Shown one piece after another: positions 11,152 to 22,154 of a stretch of DNA of 64,000 nucleotides. Made by a program: the position numbers and the translations under genes. Positions within the stretch are counted from its first letter, which is position 1, and each line of letters starts with the position of its first letter. The stretch lies in NCBI GenBank assembly GCA_037953745.1, contig JBAKBP010001420.1, positions 149,876 to 213,875 of the forward strand, read 5' to 3'. The DNA is from Lithodes maja. Its lineage: Eukaryota; Arthropoda; Malacostraca; Decapoda; Lithodidae. The notes beneath the pieces were generated by a model. That model saw only the letters and a list, made by a program, of their open reading frames with translations. It was not told the DNA's origin and searched no databases.

Positions 11152-12960
11152 TGTTACGGCTGGATCGGCAATACATATTCGGGATTCTTGATCGTAGGAC
11201 AGAAATGGCTTATGTGACAACGACACGCTCGATTCCAGTCCCAAATACTATATGCTCCAGACAACAAAAGCACCAACGCCCTACAGAGTTATCGTCTATG
11301 GTAACGAGGTACCTTAACTCGGCGAAAGTGTACAACAGGGGTAGGCTATGAGGCTAAACTCCCTCAGACATTTATAGGTTACGTTATTACTAAAGAAATG
11401 CAATACTCAAGAAACTACGTTAATATTAAGCCTCTAATAATGTAGAATAGAAGCAGGCTAAAGGTATGACAGTGAAATGCTAAATGACAAATGTACACGC
11501 CTACTTGAAAGCGCGTGCACTAGAATAACTGTCCCCTACTAACATGCACTAGCATGTAGCATACAAGATGTTCATGATCCAGTAGATACCTAATAATACA
11601 CATGGAAGGAACATAAATAGTAGTCACTTATTGTAATAATGAATCTATACTTGGAATAACTAAAAGGTTGCAGGCAAACAGTACTGCGCCGGTAGCCTAC
11701 TACCGCATAGGCTACTTCGCTTCTCTCACTCTGTCTCCCCTCTGAGTCCGTATGCGCCCTACGCAACGGAACTCCGGACACAGCAGCAAAACGACAGTGC
11801 AGTTAATTGATACATGAAAGTATTAATAGTGTTGTCTTGTGTGTGAGTAATGTGTATTGTAAAGTGTTATATACATAAACTTAAAGAGAGCTGCAATGCA
11901 TAGTAAAATAAAGATATAACCCACTCATCATCCCCATGTGTTCTAGCTAGCAGGCCAAGTCACAGGAACAACGAGTCCCAGCACCGAAAGCGAGAACCCA
12001 GGAAAAGACTGTAGAGAACACAAGGACAGATAAATTACGTTACTCTACTATACCGGCACTACGAGCGAGCTGTAGTCTCTGGTACTACAGTCGCTCCTGG
12101 CTCGGTAGGCAAATCAAGGCTAAGTCCTCGCCCCTCTACAGACAACTCCTGGGCATGGTCGGGCTCTTACACATGGCACTAGTCTAGTCACAAATTGGAT
12201 GATGAGCTGGGCATATAACTCGTGAACATGTAGAACGTTCACCAACTATCCTCATCAAGAAGATCGCTGTTCACATTAACCCCTTAAATCTAATACATGT
12301 AAATATATGCTTGTCCTAAGAGTAATACGAGAGGTGAGTGCTGAAACTCCTTTAGGACCTCAAGGGAAGGGTATGCATTTAAATAGAGAGAAGAATGAAA
12401 TGAGAGTAATGTCGTCAGAGAGAAAGAGTGCAACCGTGAGAAATTGGGAGAGAGGGCAAGGGATGTTAGAAGCTCAAAGGTTCTAGGCAACCTGGTCATA
12501 GAGCACACAGCGAGCCTCCAGGCAATGTGCTGTACGACAACATGGGCAGCCCAGACAGCATAGGCAGGCGGCAATGTACTACCAACCCTGTCGCACCTAG
12601 CTATAAGCGCAGGGCTGCCAACCGGTCCATACGTCTGGCAACCACCCCCCCGGCAGCGTGGCGCACCGCTACCCTCTCGCTCTGAAGTCTAACTCACTCT
12701 CTCTCTCTGAATTCCTATCATCTCATCTATCAACTTCTCTATTGATACTACATATTAAATGGAAGGTCTCGACATGGCTTAAAACAAAACCCACCACTGG
12801 TTAGCAAATGACGAGACCTTTGCAGAGATACAAAGAACATAGTTATACGTTGTCACACTCAATATAAGCAGCCAGCATGGTACAGCGTGGTACCGTGGTG
12901 GTACAGTGGAGTACCAAGGAGTACAATCAGGTTACGTTGCCACGCACTGGGTGCGTCACA
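11152..12960 (-). repeat. E1 LTR (5' LTR in element sense)
   Basis: 1809-bp partner of 3729-5532 with the same TGTTACGG and GCGTCACA ends. It is followed on the right by an (AT)n/(AAAT)n stretch (12961-12990) rather than by the LINE that lies left of the element. Confidence 0.9.
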
Positions 12961-12990
12961 ATATATATATATAAATAAATAAATAAATAT
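12961..12990. repeat. (AT)n/(AAAT)n microsatellite
   Basis: Simple repeat of alternating AT followed by AAAT units directly at the E1 right LTR end. Confidence 0.9.
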
Positions 12991-13102
12991 ACAGTATATT
13001 CTGTACAGTAATTATGGGTATTATAATTATTGCCTTACAACTAAAGTAAGTGAAATATGGCTGGGTGTGACCGTAGAATTCTATACATTCGTTAGTGTTT
13101 AA

Positions 13103-13581
13103 CACTAGATTAGCGGGCTAGCGGTTTATTTATATGTACCGCCCAGCGGGGTGTTTTTAGCCAAAATAGGGCTGTTTACGTGATCATTTTCATGCCTAAA
13201 TAAGACCCAGAGCGTAAAACAAGTATCTATCCCTGAAAGGGCATAAACAGAGCTTTCCAATGACACCATAACAATCCTTTTATGATGGCTAGTTTTCTTG
13301 CAACAACCGCGCAACGCGAGTGCAAAAAGCATGTAATTCGGTACTTTCCCCATGCAATTCAGTATGGAGCGAGTGAGAGAGGGAGGGAGGAAGTGGGATT
13401 CGTGTCAGTAGGTTCGCCGCGGTAGTCTGGAGCAGTCATACGCTCGCTACTCTCCTGCCACCACTTGTCTCTCTCTCTCAGCAACATTACGTGCTGAAAT
13501 TGCCACACGACCTATGTCGAGCGCCGCCAGATAGTCCAGATTTATTATACTCGACTTATGTTGCGCACCGCTAGTTAGGGG
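13103..13581 (-). mobile_element. TTAA-flanked MITE, family M1, copy 1
   Basis: A 479-bp non-coding element sits between TTAA at 13099-13102 and TTAA at 13582-13585. Its ends form an imperfect inverted repeat (CACTAGATTAGCGG against CCCCTAACTAGCGG). The whole length aligns, in opposite orientation, with 42539-43016; shared runs include 'ctttccaatgacacc' and 'ccctgaaagggc'. The TTAA target suggests mobilisation by a piggyBac-type transposase, which is not encoded here. Confidence 0.7.
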
Positions 13582-13632
13582 TTAAGATATACTGTTTAAT
13601 TCTAGTAGAGATGGCATATCCGATAGAAAAAG

Positions 13633-13635
<3 letters not shown>

Positions 13636-13698
<63 letters not shown>
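13636..13698. repeat. (GA)n microsatellite
   Basis: About 60 bp of uninterrupted GA dinucleotides. Confidence 0.95.
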
Positions 13699-13701
<3 letters not shown>

Positions 13702-14436
13702 AAAGGCACTACAATACCTAAAGATACGGTAGCTTACAAATGTCCCGTTAACAAAATATCAATCTTAAGTCTTGACCACCTCGTTTGGATCGTAAGGCCT
13801 GTGTGGCCAGTGTATCTATGTAAATCTGTAACGTATCCTGCCATCGGTCCAGCGCCTCAGTTTGTCATATATTCTTTCCACGTGAAAACAATTTGCATGT
13901 TCAACTTGCCAACATCCCACACTATAATAATTATACTGTATATATTGTTACGTTACGAGCGGGGCTCGAACCCATGACATAAAGAAACATTTCACTAAAA
14001 CCACAAAACGAGGACTTATTACTTAGCCTCACAAAATGCGGAAAATATGACTATCATTTTCAGTCAAGAAGAAGTGGCATGTTAAACTTCCACATAACTA
14101 GTGACTTTCTTTGTAGTCACTAAAACCTTGGTAGGTGAAAAGATGTGGCAAGTTCATAAAGTATCAGTTGATATCAAATGGCTGTTTTAGCCTAAAAACC
14201 CCAAAGTTATTCCTTTCTCATCAATTGTTCAGAATTAGTTATCTTTAGTTACTTTGACTTAGATTTATCCCAACAATCAAAATAATAATATATTAGCACA
14301 AAGGTAAAATGTAAAGAGTATGTAAATTCAAAATATATTTTATTTACATGATTAATTATACACAAAAGTTAATTCTAGTGAAAATATCAAATTGAGAAAC
14401 ATTGAAGTGCAATAATAAAGACACTCTTAAGAAAAA
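13699..14436. other. Unassigned sequence, possible LTR remnant at 13948
   Basis: No gene was recognised. A TGTTACGTTACGAGC start after an AT-rich run at about 13948 resembles the left ends of E1 and E4 LTRs and includes a GGGCTCGAACCC motif, so a decayed LTR is possible. E2 is inserted at the right edge. Confidence 0.25.
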
Positions 14437-16282
14437 TGTGACGCATGTCGAGTATGAGCATGCTGTACAGAACGCCCAGTCAGGCCCCACCCTCGCTAGG
14501 ATCGTCAGGGCAGGAACTTTGGCTGTAGTCTGTGTAGAGTTTCCTAACTCAGTTTATGTGAACCGTTGTACTATAAGTATTATCATTATGTATTTTGTTT
14601 TCTTCTAAGTCAACGAGTTCTATTTTATATCATTAGATATAAGTATTGTGTGTGGGACTTATATACAATGATGAGAGAGAGAGTTATGTAACGACGGCCA
14701 GTGAGCGCGCCACGAGGTGTGTAGGCCTCACTCCCTCCTCCCTCCTCCCTTCCTCCCTTTCAGCGCGTGGGAAGTTCTTTGTCGATCCCAGATTGAGAGA
14801 GAATATGACGTCATGATTGCCAGTGGGCGGTCCTTAAGTAGTTTGAGATATGCCGCTAGAGGGCCGAGTATAAAAAGAGAGGTTCTTGCCACCATTTCTT
14901 CAGAACTCATCAGGCAAAGCGACTTCTCATATCCCTTGCAACTATCCATATTCTTCCGACTGATGTGAACTTTCTCTACTCTCTGAACAGCCTATCTTCT
15001 TCCCTTCTCGTCCCTGTTTAACCTCCATGACCCCTTTGGTGCAGATTTAGTCAGCCAAAGTATTATCGCTTGAGTTCTCACGAGATAAGTGCCTGTTAGA
15101 TAGCCTATTTTTGGAAGGGTTAACTAGAATAGGATTGATTGATGTTTGTTGCACTCGTATATGCATTTCCCTGTGTGCGATTATTCATGTTCCTGTTTTC
15201 TGCTGGTTTAGGCAATGCTAGACTGGGATAGGGTTTCTGAGTTGTGATTTCCTATGAGTACTAGGTTGCGGTTGAACCAGTACAATTGCAACGGAGACGT
15301 GGAACGCCTAGGTGGTCTTTCTGACTGTGTACCGTGGGAGTTTAGCACTGTGTTGCGAGTGAGGGCTTTTGCCTGTGCCACCCAACACTGTGCTATCTCA
15401 TTTGCTTGACTTTGAGAGGATCGCCAGGAGAGAACCAGATACTAGTGATCTGGATCTCTCAAGAGAGCATCCCGTCAATTACCGTAATTTGGCCGCACAG
15501 TCTTAAGGACCTCGCTAGGCTACGAGCCGCTTGCTCAGCCATTGTCTCTTAACCTTAGATATCCCAGCTAGACTTTGCTCGACCAGCAGATACAGCATAG
15601 TATTGAAGCTTCTCCTTATGTATATTATTGTTTAAGCACTATTGATTTCATGTGTGGCACGCTTAGCTACTTCAGAGATTAGTGGCCCACGAGCACAATC
15701 TTAGTAGGCTATTGCCAGTGCATTGTCGGAGTACTTCTTCTTAATGTTTGCCATATCCTATTGCTTATTCTTATAATTCTTCTTATGTCAATTTAAAGCC
15801 TTTAATTACCAGTGAGTTATTCATTAAATTGCTGTTCAAAATCCGATACTTACTTCTTATGAGTATTCGAGAAGCATCTAACTTATCAGAAGATTCCTTG
15901 CTTGATGCTCGAGGACTATTGTTTAACGTAACGTAATAGTGCCGATCCGAAGTAGAGGGTGAAGGACTTCTTAAGTTCTTAGTTCAAGGGTGGATTACTT
16001 CGGCTTCGGCCAACACTATTCTTTAGTGTTGTAATACTTTCTTCTTTGTTTGATTGTTGACCAGACTAGATAACTCCCGTCTTGTTATTAGTCTGTTGTG
16101 TGAAACGCTAGTACCGAGTTCTTGTATACCCCGTTATAGCAGATAGAACTCTGGAGGGTAGTGGCGTTTTTTGTTCGGCTGGCAGTACTCTGGGGTTGGG
16201 ATCGTGTGTTTCCGTTGTGGCAGCGAGCCATACTCGAGTCCTGTGTAAGAGCCCTAGTGTACCCGAGTGCCCGGTCGTAACA
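14437..16282 (+). repeat. E2 5' LTR
   Basis: 1846-bp LTR, TGTGACGC...GTCGTAACA. It differs from the 3' LTR (22155-24000) at three noticed sites (near 15965, 15999 and 16079). Confidence 0.95.
14869..14877 (+). promoter_or_regulatory. TATA box in E2 5' LTR
   Basis: TATAAAAAG, preceded by GGGCCGAG. A candidate initiator region (ACTCATCAGG) lies about 30 bases downstream. The motif is conserved in the LTRs of E3 (45731-45739 and 52043-52051) and in the E2 3' LTR (22587-22595), supporting a role as the element's RNA polymerase II core promoter. Confidence 0.6.
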
Positions 16283-16284
16283 AA

Positions 16285-16296
16285 TGGCGACCTTGC
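16285..16296 (+). other. E2 primer-binding site
   Basis: TGGCGACCTTGC begins three bases after the LTR end. It is identical to the site in E1 and E3. Confidence 0.7.
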
Positions 16297-16495
16297 TTAG
16301 GATTTTGTGAACAGTATAATTTTTTGCAGAGTTGTACAACATTTGTTTGTTGGTACTTTAGCGTACATATTGAAGAATATTTTTTTTTGTAAGGCAATTA
16401 GGAGAGCATTTAAGAGACTCCAGTTAATTTAGTAATTAGTGCTTACATAAGGGAGTTTAACACTTTTGTCTCGAGAATTTTTTGTGAACTTCAGT

Positions 16496-19400
16496 ATGTC
16501 GTGCCCTAGTATTGACGAGGAGCGAGAGATGCTATTTGAGGAGGTGCCGTTAGTAACTAGTGAGGAGGATGCTAGACTTTTTGTGAGTAAGCAGTACCAT
16601 GTGACGGAGGAGAGGCTGACTGGGGTGAATGTTTATGGCTTGCACCTGATAGCCAAGGTTTTGGGTCTATCCAATGTAGGAGGGATGTCCAAGGGGGAGC
16701 TGATTTCCTGGGTGTTGCGTGGGCGACATGGGGTTTCGGAGGAGAGGGCGTTTGGGGGGGTTCCTCCCCAGATCCCCTCTCACTCGACTCCCACAGTGCC
16801 GTCCACTCAGTTGCCGGAGGTTAGCACTCTCCCACAGAGGGATGAGCATTGGAAGATTGGAGTGCCCTCGGGCGGTGCGTATGGTGGTTCCCCAGTTCTT
16901 GCCCCCCCTCCTTCAGTAGTGGCAGCTCCCTCTTCCGGCCTGTCTCCTGAGATGATATTTAAACTCGAGCTTGCTAAAATGGAGAATGAGGCTAGGAAGC
17001 AGGAGATGGAGAATGAGTCTAGGAGGCATGAGACTGAGGCTAGGAAGCAGGAGAATGAGACTAGGAGGCATGAGATTGAGGTTAGGAGGCAAGAGGATGA
17101 GACCAGGAGGCATGAGGCTGAGCTTAGGTACGACTCAGAGAAATATTGTGCTCAAATAGATTTAGATAAGACTCGTGCAGAGTCGACAGGGATTCGGATG
17201 GGCCGTGAGGGCCAAGTAAGAGAACAGTCCTTGTCCCACTTAGTCAAATTGGTGCCGGCATTTAGTGAAACTGAAGTCACAGCATTTTTTAATCGTTTTG
17301 AGAAGAAGTGTAGGGAGCATAATTGGCCTGAAGAGAAGTGGGCAGCTCTGGTCTCCTCAAGACTTACGGGTAAGGGTCTGAAGGCTTATGATGCACTGCC
17401 TTTAGAGTCTTGCATTGACTACCCAGAATTGAAGAGAGCTGTCCTACGGGCATACGAGTTGCAACCAGAAACATATCGATTGAAGTTTCGGGGTGTTACA
17501 AAGACTAGGGAGGCGACCTTTCTTGAACATGCCCGGGACTTAAAAGATGCACTTACAAACTGGACACGTTCTGAGAAAGCTGAGACGGCCGAACAGTTGA
17601 CTGAGCTGTTTCTGCTCGAGCAGTTTTATAAGTGTACAGGTGCAGAAATGACTTTAACTATTAAAGAAAAGAATCCAAAAACTCTACAGGAGGCAGCTGA
17701 GATGGCTGACCTCCGGCTATCATTAATTCGTGGGTGCGGGTCTGCCCAGCGTAGTGAGGCAGGTAACAAGGGGCGTGACGCCCCACCCCCCCGAGTTAGT
17801 AATATATCTTATGCAAACAAGTACAAGAGTTATGATACCAAGACTGACCACAAGACTAGCACCGTCCCATTTAAGAAGGGGCCGGGCCCTTCCCAGTACC
17901 AAGGGAAGCCCAAAGGGGAGTTAGAGTGTTATCAATGTCATAAAAAGGGGCACTTTGCAAGAGTCTGTCCTAGCAAACCACCTACAGCAGCTGTGTCTTT
18001 GGCCTGCAACATTGGTGTGTCTCTGAAGCCTTCTGAGTTTGCCCGGGGCAGTTCGTCAGAGGCTGAGGCACAGCCAATGCAGAAGCACCTGGGAGGCTCG
18101 AACCCTGCTCAGGATGTTTTTTGCGACCATAGAGGACGGGGTTGCGTGATGTGGGCGGGGCGCAAGCATGGAGTAGAGGTCTTGCGTGATACAGGTGCTT
18201 CCCAGACTTTGATGAAAAACTTGACTGGCTACCCTATAAATGCGGCTCGGGTGGTGGTGGTGCAGGGTATTAATGCAACTCGGTCATACCCGCTGGTGCG
18301 GTTGGAGTTGGAGGTGGATGGTGTGGCACGTGAATTGGATGTTGGGATTGTGGAGAAACTGCCAGTGGAGGGCGTCGACCTTCTTCTCGGCAACGACTTT
18401 GCAATGCCCGCTTCTGAGGTTCTACCCTTAGTCGTTGCCGAGAGGCCGGCCGACGTGAGTAGGGAAGAGCGAGAGTGGGTCGAGCGGTGCCAGGCACAAC
18501 CCATGGCGTGTGCTGTCACCCGAGCTCGGGCAGCTAAAGTGTCACAGCCTAGTCCTCCGTCTTCAGACCAGCAGAGGAACGATCAACAGGAGGAGGCTAA
18601 AGCTAGAGTTGGTTTTAAGAGTTTTGACTCGGCGGCTCTCCTGGGTGATTCAGTATTAGCACCATTACTTAGTTCTGGAGTAGCCCCTGGGCCTGTCATC
18701 GAGAGTGACGAGGCTGGGCATGACGAGTCTCCACGACAGCAACGTTATGAACATCGAGAGAGACAGAGGGAGCAGCTCAGTATCGGGGAGGGTCATGCAT
18801 TGCTCCGGGAGCAGTTAGATCGCTTGGCACCCTCAGATATACGTCGGTTGCAGCTGGAGGACCCTGAGCTCCAAACGTGTGCTAATGGAGCTGTGGAGCT
18901 CGACGAGGACGGTGATGCACAGCCGGGAGATTTTTTTTATTTAGATGGCATCCTGTATCGGCGTTTTCAAGACCCTAACCGTAGCTGGAAGATGGGGTCC
19001 GGGGTAGTGGACCAGTTGATGGTGCCGCGGGAGTGCAGGGATAGCCTACTGAGTTTGGCGCATGACACACCGCTGGCAGGACATTTGGGGGTAAGAAAAA
19101 CGGTGGCGGCTTTGGGGAAGTTGTTTTGGTGGCCGGGGATGAAGTCTCATGTGCAGTCCTGGATAAACTCATGTGATATTTGTCAACGGGTCGGGAAACC
19201 AAACCAAGTTATTCCTAAAGCTCCGTTGCACCCTATTCCTGTAATTGGGCCACCTTTTAGTAAGATTGTTGTTGACATGGTTGGTCCCCTCCCTCCCACA
19301 AAGGCTGGTAATAAATTTTTGTTAACCATCATGGATGTTGCCACTAGATACCCCGATGCATACCCCATGAAAAACGGCATGGCTAAGACGGTAGTCAGTA

Positions 19401-21637
19401 ACTTGTTGTGGTACTTTTCAAGGTACGGGTACCCGGAGGAGATTCAGTCTGATCAGGGGTCCAATTTCACCTCCAATCTCTTTAAGCAAACAATGCAACA
19501 GCATGGAATACGGGCGGTGGTATCGTCAGCGTATCACCCTGAGAGCCAAGGGGTGCTTGAGCGGTGGCATGCCACCCTTAAAAGCATGCTCAGGTGTTAT
19601 TGTGCTGATAACGGAAGAGATTGGGATCTTGGATTGCCGTATGTACTGTTTGCTGCTCGGGAAGTGCCTGGTGAGAGCCTGGGATTTAGTCCAAACGAGC
19701 TGATTTTTGGACACCGAGTCAGGGGCCCCCTTAATATGCTGCGGGAAATTTGGGAAGGAACTGTGCCGCCTTGTTCCTTGTTGAAGTATGTGTTTGAAAG
19801 CCGTGAGCGCATGCTTAAGAGTCTGGAGATGGCAGGTCGGAATTTAACAGGGTCACAAGCTTTAATGAAGGACAGGTATGATCGCAAAGTGAAGCTCCGG
19901 GAGTTCATTGTGGGACAGGAGGTGTTGATTTTGTTGCCTTTGGTGGGTAACCCCTTGTCGGCGAAGTATACTGGACCCTATAAAATTGTGGAGAAAATTT
20001 CGGACCTAGATTACCTTGTTGCCACTCCAGACAGGAGGAAGAAAAATCAGTTATGTCACGTGAACCTGATAAAAGAGTATGTGAGGCGCCCCTCTGAGCC
20101 TCTCACTGTCCCTGTGTTGGCTTGTTGCGGCCGTGGTGGAGAAGGAGAGGGGGACAGTCAAGCTTCAGAGGAGGATAGCTGGGATCACCATGTTTCAGCG
20201 GATCAGTGGGCGGGGAACTCGAGCCTAAGGGCTGACGAGGCTATAGCCCATTTGCCTGAGCCGCAATTTGAAGCTATCCGTCAGTTGCTCGGTTTATACC
20301 CCACTGTATTCGCTGAACATCCAGGCCTCACTACTCAGGCTATGCATGATGTTGACGTGGGGCACCATCTACCCTTTAAGTCAATCCCATACCGTGTGCC
20401 CCCCATAAAACTACCCGCTCTGAGGGATGAGTTGGAGTATATGCTCGGTAGAGGGTTGATAGAGAAAGGTACCGTTAAATGGACTTCCCCCGTAACACTG
20501 CAGCCTAAACCAGATGGCAAGGTACGCTTCTGTATTGATTTCCGTAGGCTAAACGGTTTGACTCCAACTAACCCATATCCTCTTCCTCGGGTTGATGATA
20601 GTGTTGATAAAATTGGTAATGCTCGGTTTTTGTCTAAAGTTGATTTAGTAAAAGGTTACTGGCAAGTAACTTTGTCCGAGCGCGCTAAAGAGGTATGTGG
20701 TTTTGTGGTGGACGGGAGTACTTACCGGTGTAATGTTATGCCCTACGGACTTAAGAATGCACCAGCAACGTTTCAGAACCTGATGAATGAAATTGTCAAG
20801 GACATTCCAAATTGCACCGTATACTTGGACGATGTAATCATTTATGATGACGACTTTGAGAGCCATTGTGAGCACCTGGAGACCTTGTTCCGGAAACTTA
20901 GTGAAGCAAGTCTGGTAGTAAATTTGGCAAAGTGTGACTTCGTAAAAGCCACTGTGCAGTACCTTGGGTTTGTAGTGGGAAGGGGACAGGTGTGCCCTCC
21001 TCAGAACAAGGTACAGGCTATCAATAAATTTCCGCACCCAACCACCAAGAAGCAGATCATGAGATTCTTGGGTATGATAGGCTACTACAGACGCTTTATA
21101 AAAGGTTACTCTACGGTGTTGGCACCTCTCACAGATTTGTTATCTAAAGACAAAAAGTTTTTGTGGGCGCCTGAGTGTGAAAAGGCTTTTAATTTAGTGA
21201 AGCATTTGCTGTGTACTCACCCGATACTCAGGGCCCCAGACTTTAACAGGCCTTTTCAGCTGGCAACAGATGCTAGTGGTGTAGGGGCTGGTGCCGTCTT
21301 GCTACAGACAGACAATGAAGGTGTGGAACACCCAGTAAGTTTCTTTTCTAAGAAGTTCAATGCTGCACAAAAGAACTATTCTACAATAGAAAAGGAATTA
21401 CTGGCGATTGTGCTGTCACTCAGGCACTTCGAGGTGTATGTTCCAGCCTATGGCCCAGTCGTGGTTATCTACACTGATCATCACCCTTTGAGATTCCTAA
21501 ATCAATTTCACAATCGCAATATGAGACTGACCCGGTGGTCATTGATGTTGCAGGAGTATAACCTGGACATCCGGCATATTGCGGGATGTGACAATGTGAT
21601 TGCGGATTGTTTATCGAGGGTAGATGATCAGTCGTAG
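16496..21637 (+). CDS. E2 Gag-Pol polyprotein with integrase before RT
   Basis: Single open frame of about 1713 codons. The frame is open from 16466, but the first ATG is at 16496 and is taken as start. In order: charged coiled-coil Gag region with repeated heptad-like RRHE/RKQE units (about residues 155-210); capsid-like domain (LVPAFSETEVTAFF, about 250); CCHC knuckle CYQCHKKGHFARVC (about 478); aspartic protease LRDTGASQTLM (about 562). Next is integrase with an HHCC zinc finger (about 855-893) and core residues in VVDMVGPLPP, SDQGSNF and ESQGVLERW (about 926, 985, 1021), plus a GPY module (about 1159). RT with YLDDVIIYDDDF (about 1442) and RNase H with ATDASGVGAG and TDHHPL (about 1591-1662) come last. 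The order Gag-PR-INT-RT-RH is that of Gmr1-type Gypsy elements. No missing catalytic residue was seen. Confidence 0.95.
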   Translation: MSCPSIDEEREMLFEEVPLVTSEEDARLFVSKQYHVTEERLTGVNVYGLHLIAKVLGLSNVGGMSKGELISWVLRGRHGVSEERAFGGVPPQIPSHSTPTVPSTQLPEVSTLPQRDEHWKIGVPSGGAYGGSPVLAPPPSVVAAPSSGLSPEMIFKLELAKMENEARKQEMENESRRHETEARKQENETRRHEIEVRRQEDETRRHEAELRYDSEKYCAQIDLDKTRAESTGIRMGREGQVREQSLSHLVKLVPAFSETEVTAFFNRFEKKCREHNWPEEKWAALVSSRLTGKGLKAYDALPLESCIDYPELKRAVLRAYELQPETYRLKFRGVTKTREATFLEHARDLKDALTNWTRSEKAETAEQLTELFLLEQFYKCTGAEMTLTIKEKNPKTLQEAAEMADLRLSLIRGCGSAQRSEAGNKGRDAPPPRVSNISYANKYKSYDTKTDHKTSTVPFKKGPGPSQYQGKPKGELECYQCHKKGHFARVCPSKPPTAAVSLACNIGVSLKPSEFARGSSSEAEAQPMQKHLGGSNPAQDVFCDHRGRGCVMWAGRKHGVEVLRDTGASQTLMKNLTGYPINAARVVVVQGINATRSYPLVRLELEVDGVARELDVGIVEKLPVEGVDLLLGNDFAMPASEVLPLVVAERPADVSREEREWVERCQAQPMACAVTRARAAKVSQPSPPSSDQQRNDQQEEAKARVGFKSFDSAALLGDSVLAPLLSSGVAPGPVIESDEAGHDESPRQQRYEHRERQREQLSIGEGHALLREQLDRLAPSDIRRLQLEDPELQTCANGAVELDEDGDAQPGDFFYLDGILYRRFQDPNRSWKMGSGVVDQLMVPRECRDSLLSLAHDTPLAGHLGVRKTVAALGKLFWWPGMKSHVQSWINSCDICQRVGKPNQVIPKAPLHPIPVIGPPFSKIVVDMVGPLPPTKAGNKFLLTIMDVATRYPDAYPMKNGMAKTVVSNLLWYFSRYGYPEEIQSDQGSNFTSNLFKQTMQQHGIRAVVSSAYHPESQGVLERWHATLKSMLRCYCADNGRDWDLGLPYVLFAAREVPGESLGFSPNELIFGHRVRGPLNMLREIWEGTVPPCSLLKYVFESRERMLKSLEMAGRNLTGSQALMKDRYDRKVKLREFIVGQEVLILLPLVGNPLSAKYTGPYKIVEKISDLDYLVATPDRRKKNQLCHVNLIKEYVRRPSEPLTVPVLACCGRGGEGEGDSQASEEDSWDHHVSADQWAGNSSLRADEAIAHLPEPQFEAIRQLLGLYPTVFAEHPGLTTQAMHDVDVGHHLPFKSIPYRVPPIKLPALRDELEYMLGRGLIEKGTVKWTSPVTLQPKPDGKVRFCIDFRRLNGLTPTNPYPLPRVDDSVDKIGNARFLSKVDLVKGYWQVTLSERAKEVCGFVVDGSTYRCNVMPYGLKNAPATFQNLMNEIVKDIPNCTVYLDDVIIYDDDFESHCEHLETLFRKLSEASLVVNLAKCDFVKATVQYLGFVVGRGQVCPPQNKVQAINKFPHPTTKKQIMRFLGMIGYYRRFIKGYSTVLAPLTDLLSKDKKFLWAPECEKAFNLVKHLLCTHPILRAPDFNRPFQLATDASGVGAGAVLLQTDNEGVEHPVSFFSKKFNAAQKNYSTIEKELLAIVLSLRHFEVYVPAYGPVVVIYTDHHPLRFLNQFHNRNMRLTRWSLMLQEYNLDIRHIAGCDNVIADCLSRVDDQS

Positions 21638-22143
21638 GCTATCACAGGTGTATGATCCCGAAGAGATTGACACACGGGTAGCCTCCTGCTTTGGTTTGAG
21701 TAGTATTTTGCGCTTGGTGCTTGTTGGCTCGCGGTTGTAGCCCAGCGTATTGGGTCGTAAAGCAGGATTGTTGAGCGTTTGGTATAGAAGAAAATAGGCT
21801 GCCCTTATAGTGCAGCCGGAAAAAAAAAACATATTAAAATATAAAAAATCATATAAAAACTCTTTCTTTTTGATATAGATAATTGTATAAGTTTGTCATA
21901 GCCTATAGTGTTTGAGTAGTCCACGAACTATCAAACGGCTGAGCTGCTGTAAGCTCGCTCTGGGAGCATGATATTATGTCTTTTACTATTGTTGGGAGGA
22001 GTTATGAAATGTGAATTTTTTTTTTATAAGATGTGTTTTAGTGATAGACTCAGCGTTGTTTTAGTGCCATGCGGTCGCTGGGTGTGAGGGGTTTGATGGG
22101 GTTCTGTATATCAGATTTTAGCTCAGGGTTGAGCAAGTAAAAT

Positions 22144-22154
22144 CTTGGGGGAGG
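22144..22154 (+). other. E2 polypurine tract
   Basis: CTTGGGGGAGG immediately precedes the 3' LTR. Confidence 0.8.

Larger units (their letters stand above)
3729..12960 (-). mobile_element. LTR retrotransposon E1 (Ty3/Gypsy, Gmr1-type), minus strand
   Basis: A full-length LTR element lies on the minus strand. Two long direct repeats (3729-5532 and 11152-12960) have TG...CA ends. They bracket a primer-binding site next to the right LTR, a purine tract next to the left LTR, and a gag-pol coding region. The LTR copies differ at several dozen positions, so E1 is older than E2 and E3. No clean target-site duplication is seen: the left flank ends in GTAT and the right flank starts ATAT. The LINE on the left does not continue on the right, so a flank may have been exchanged by recombination. 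Confidence 0.9.
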
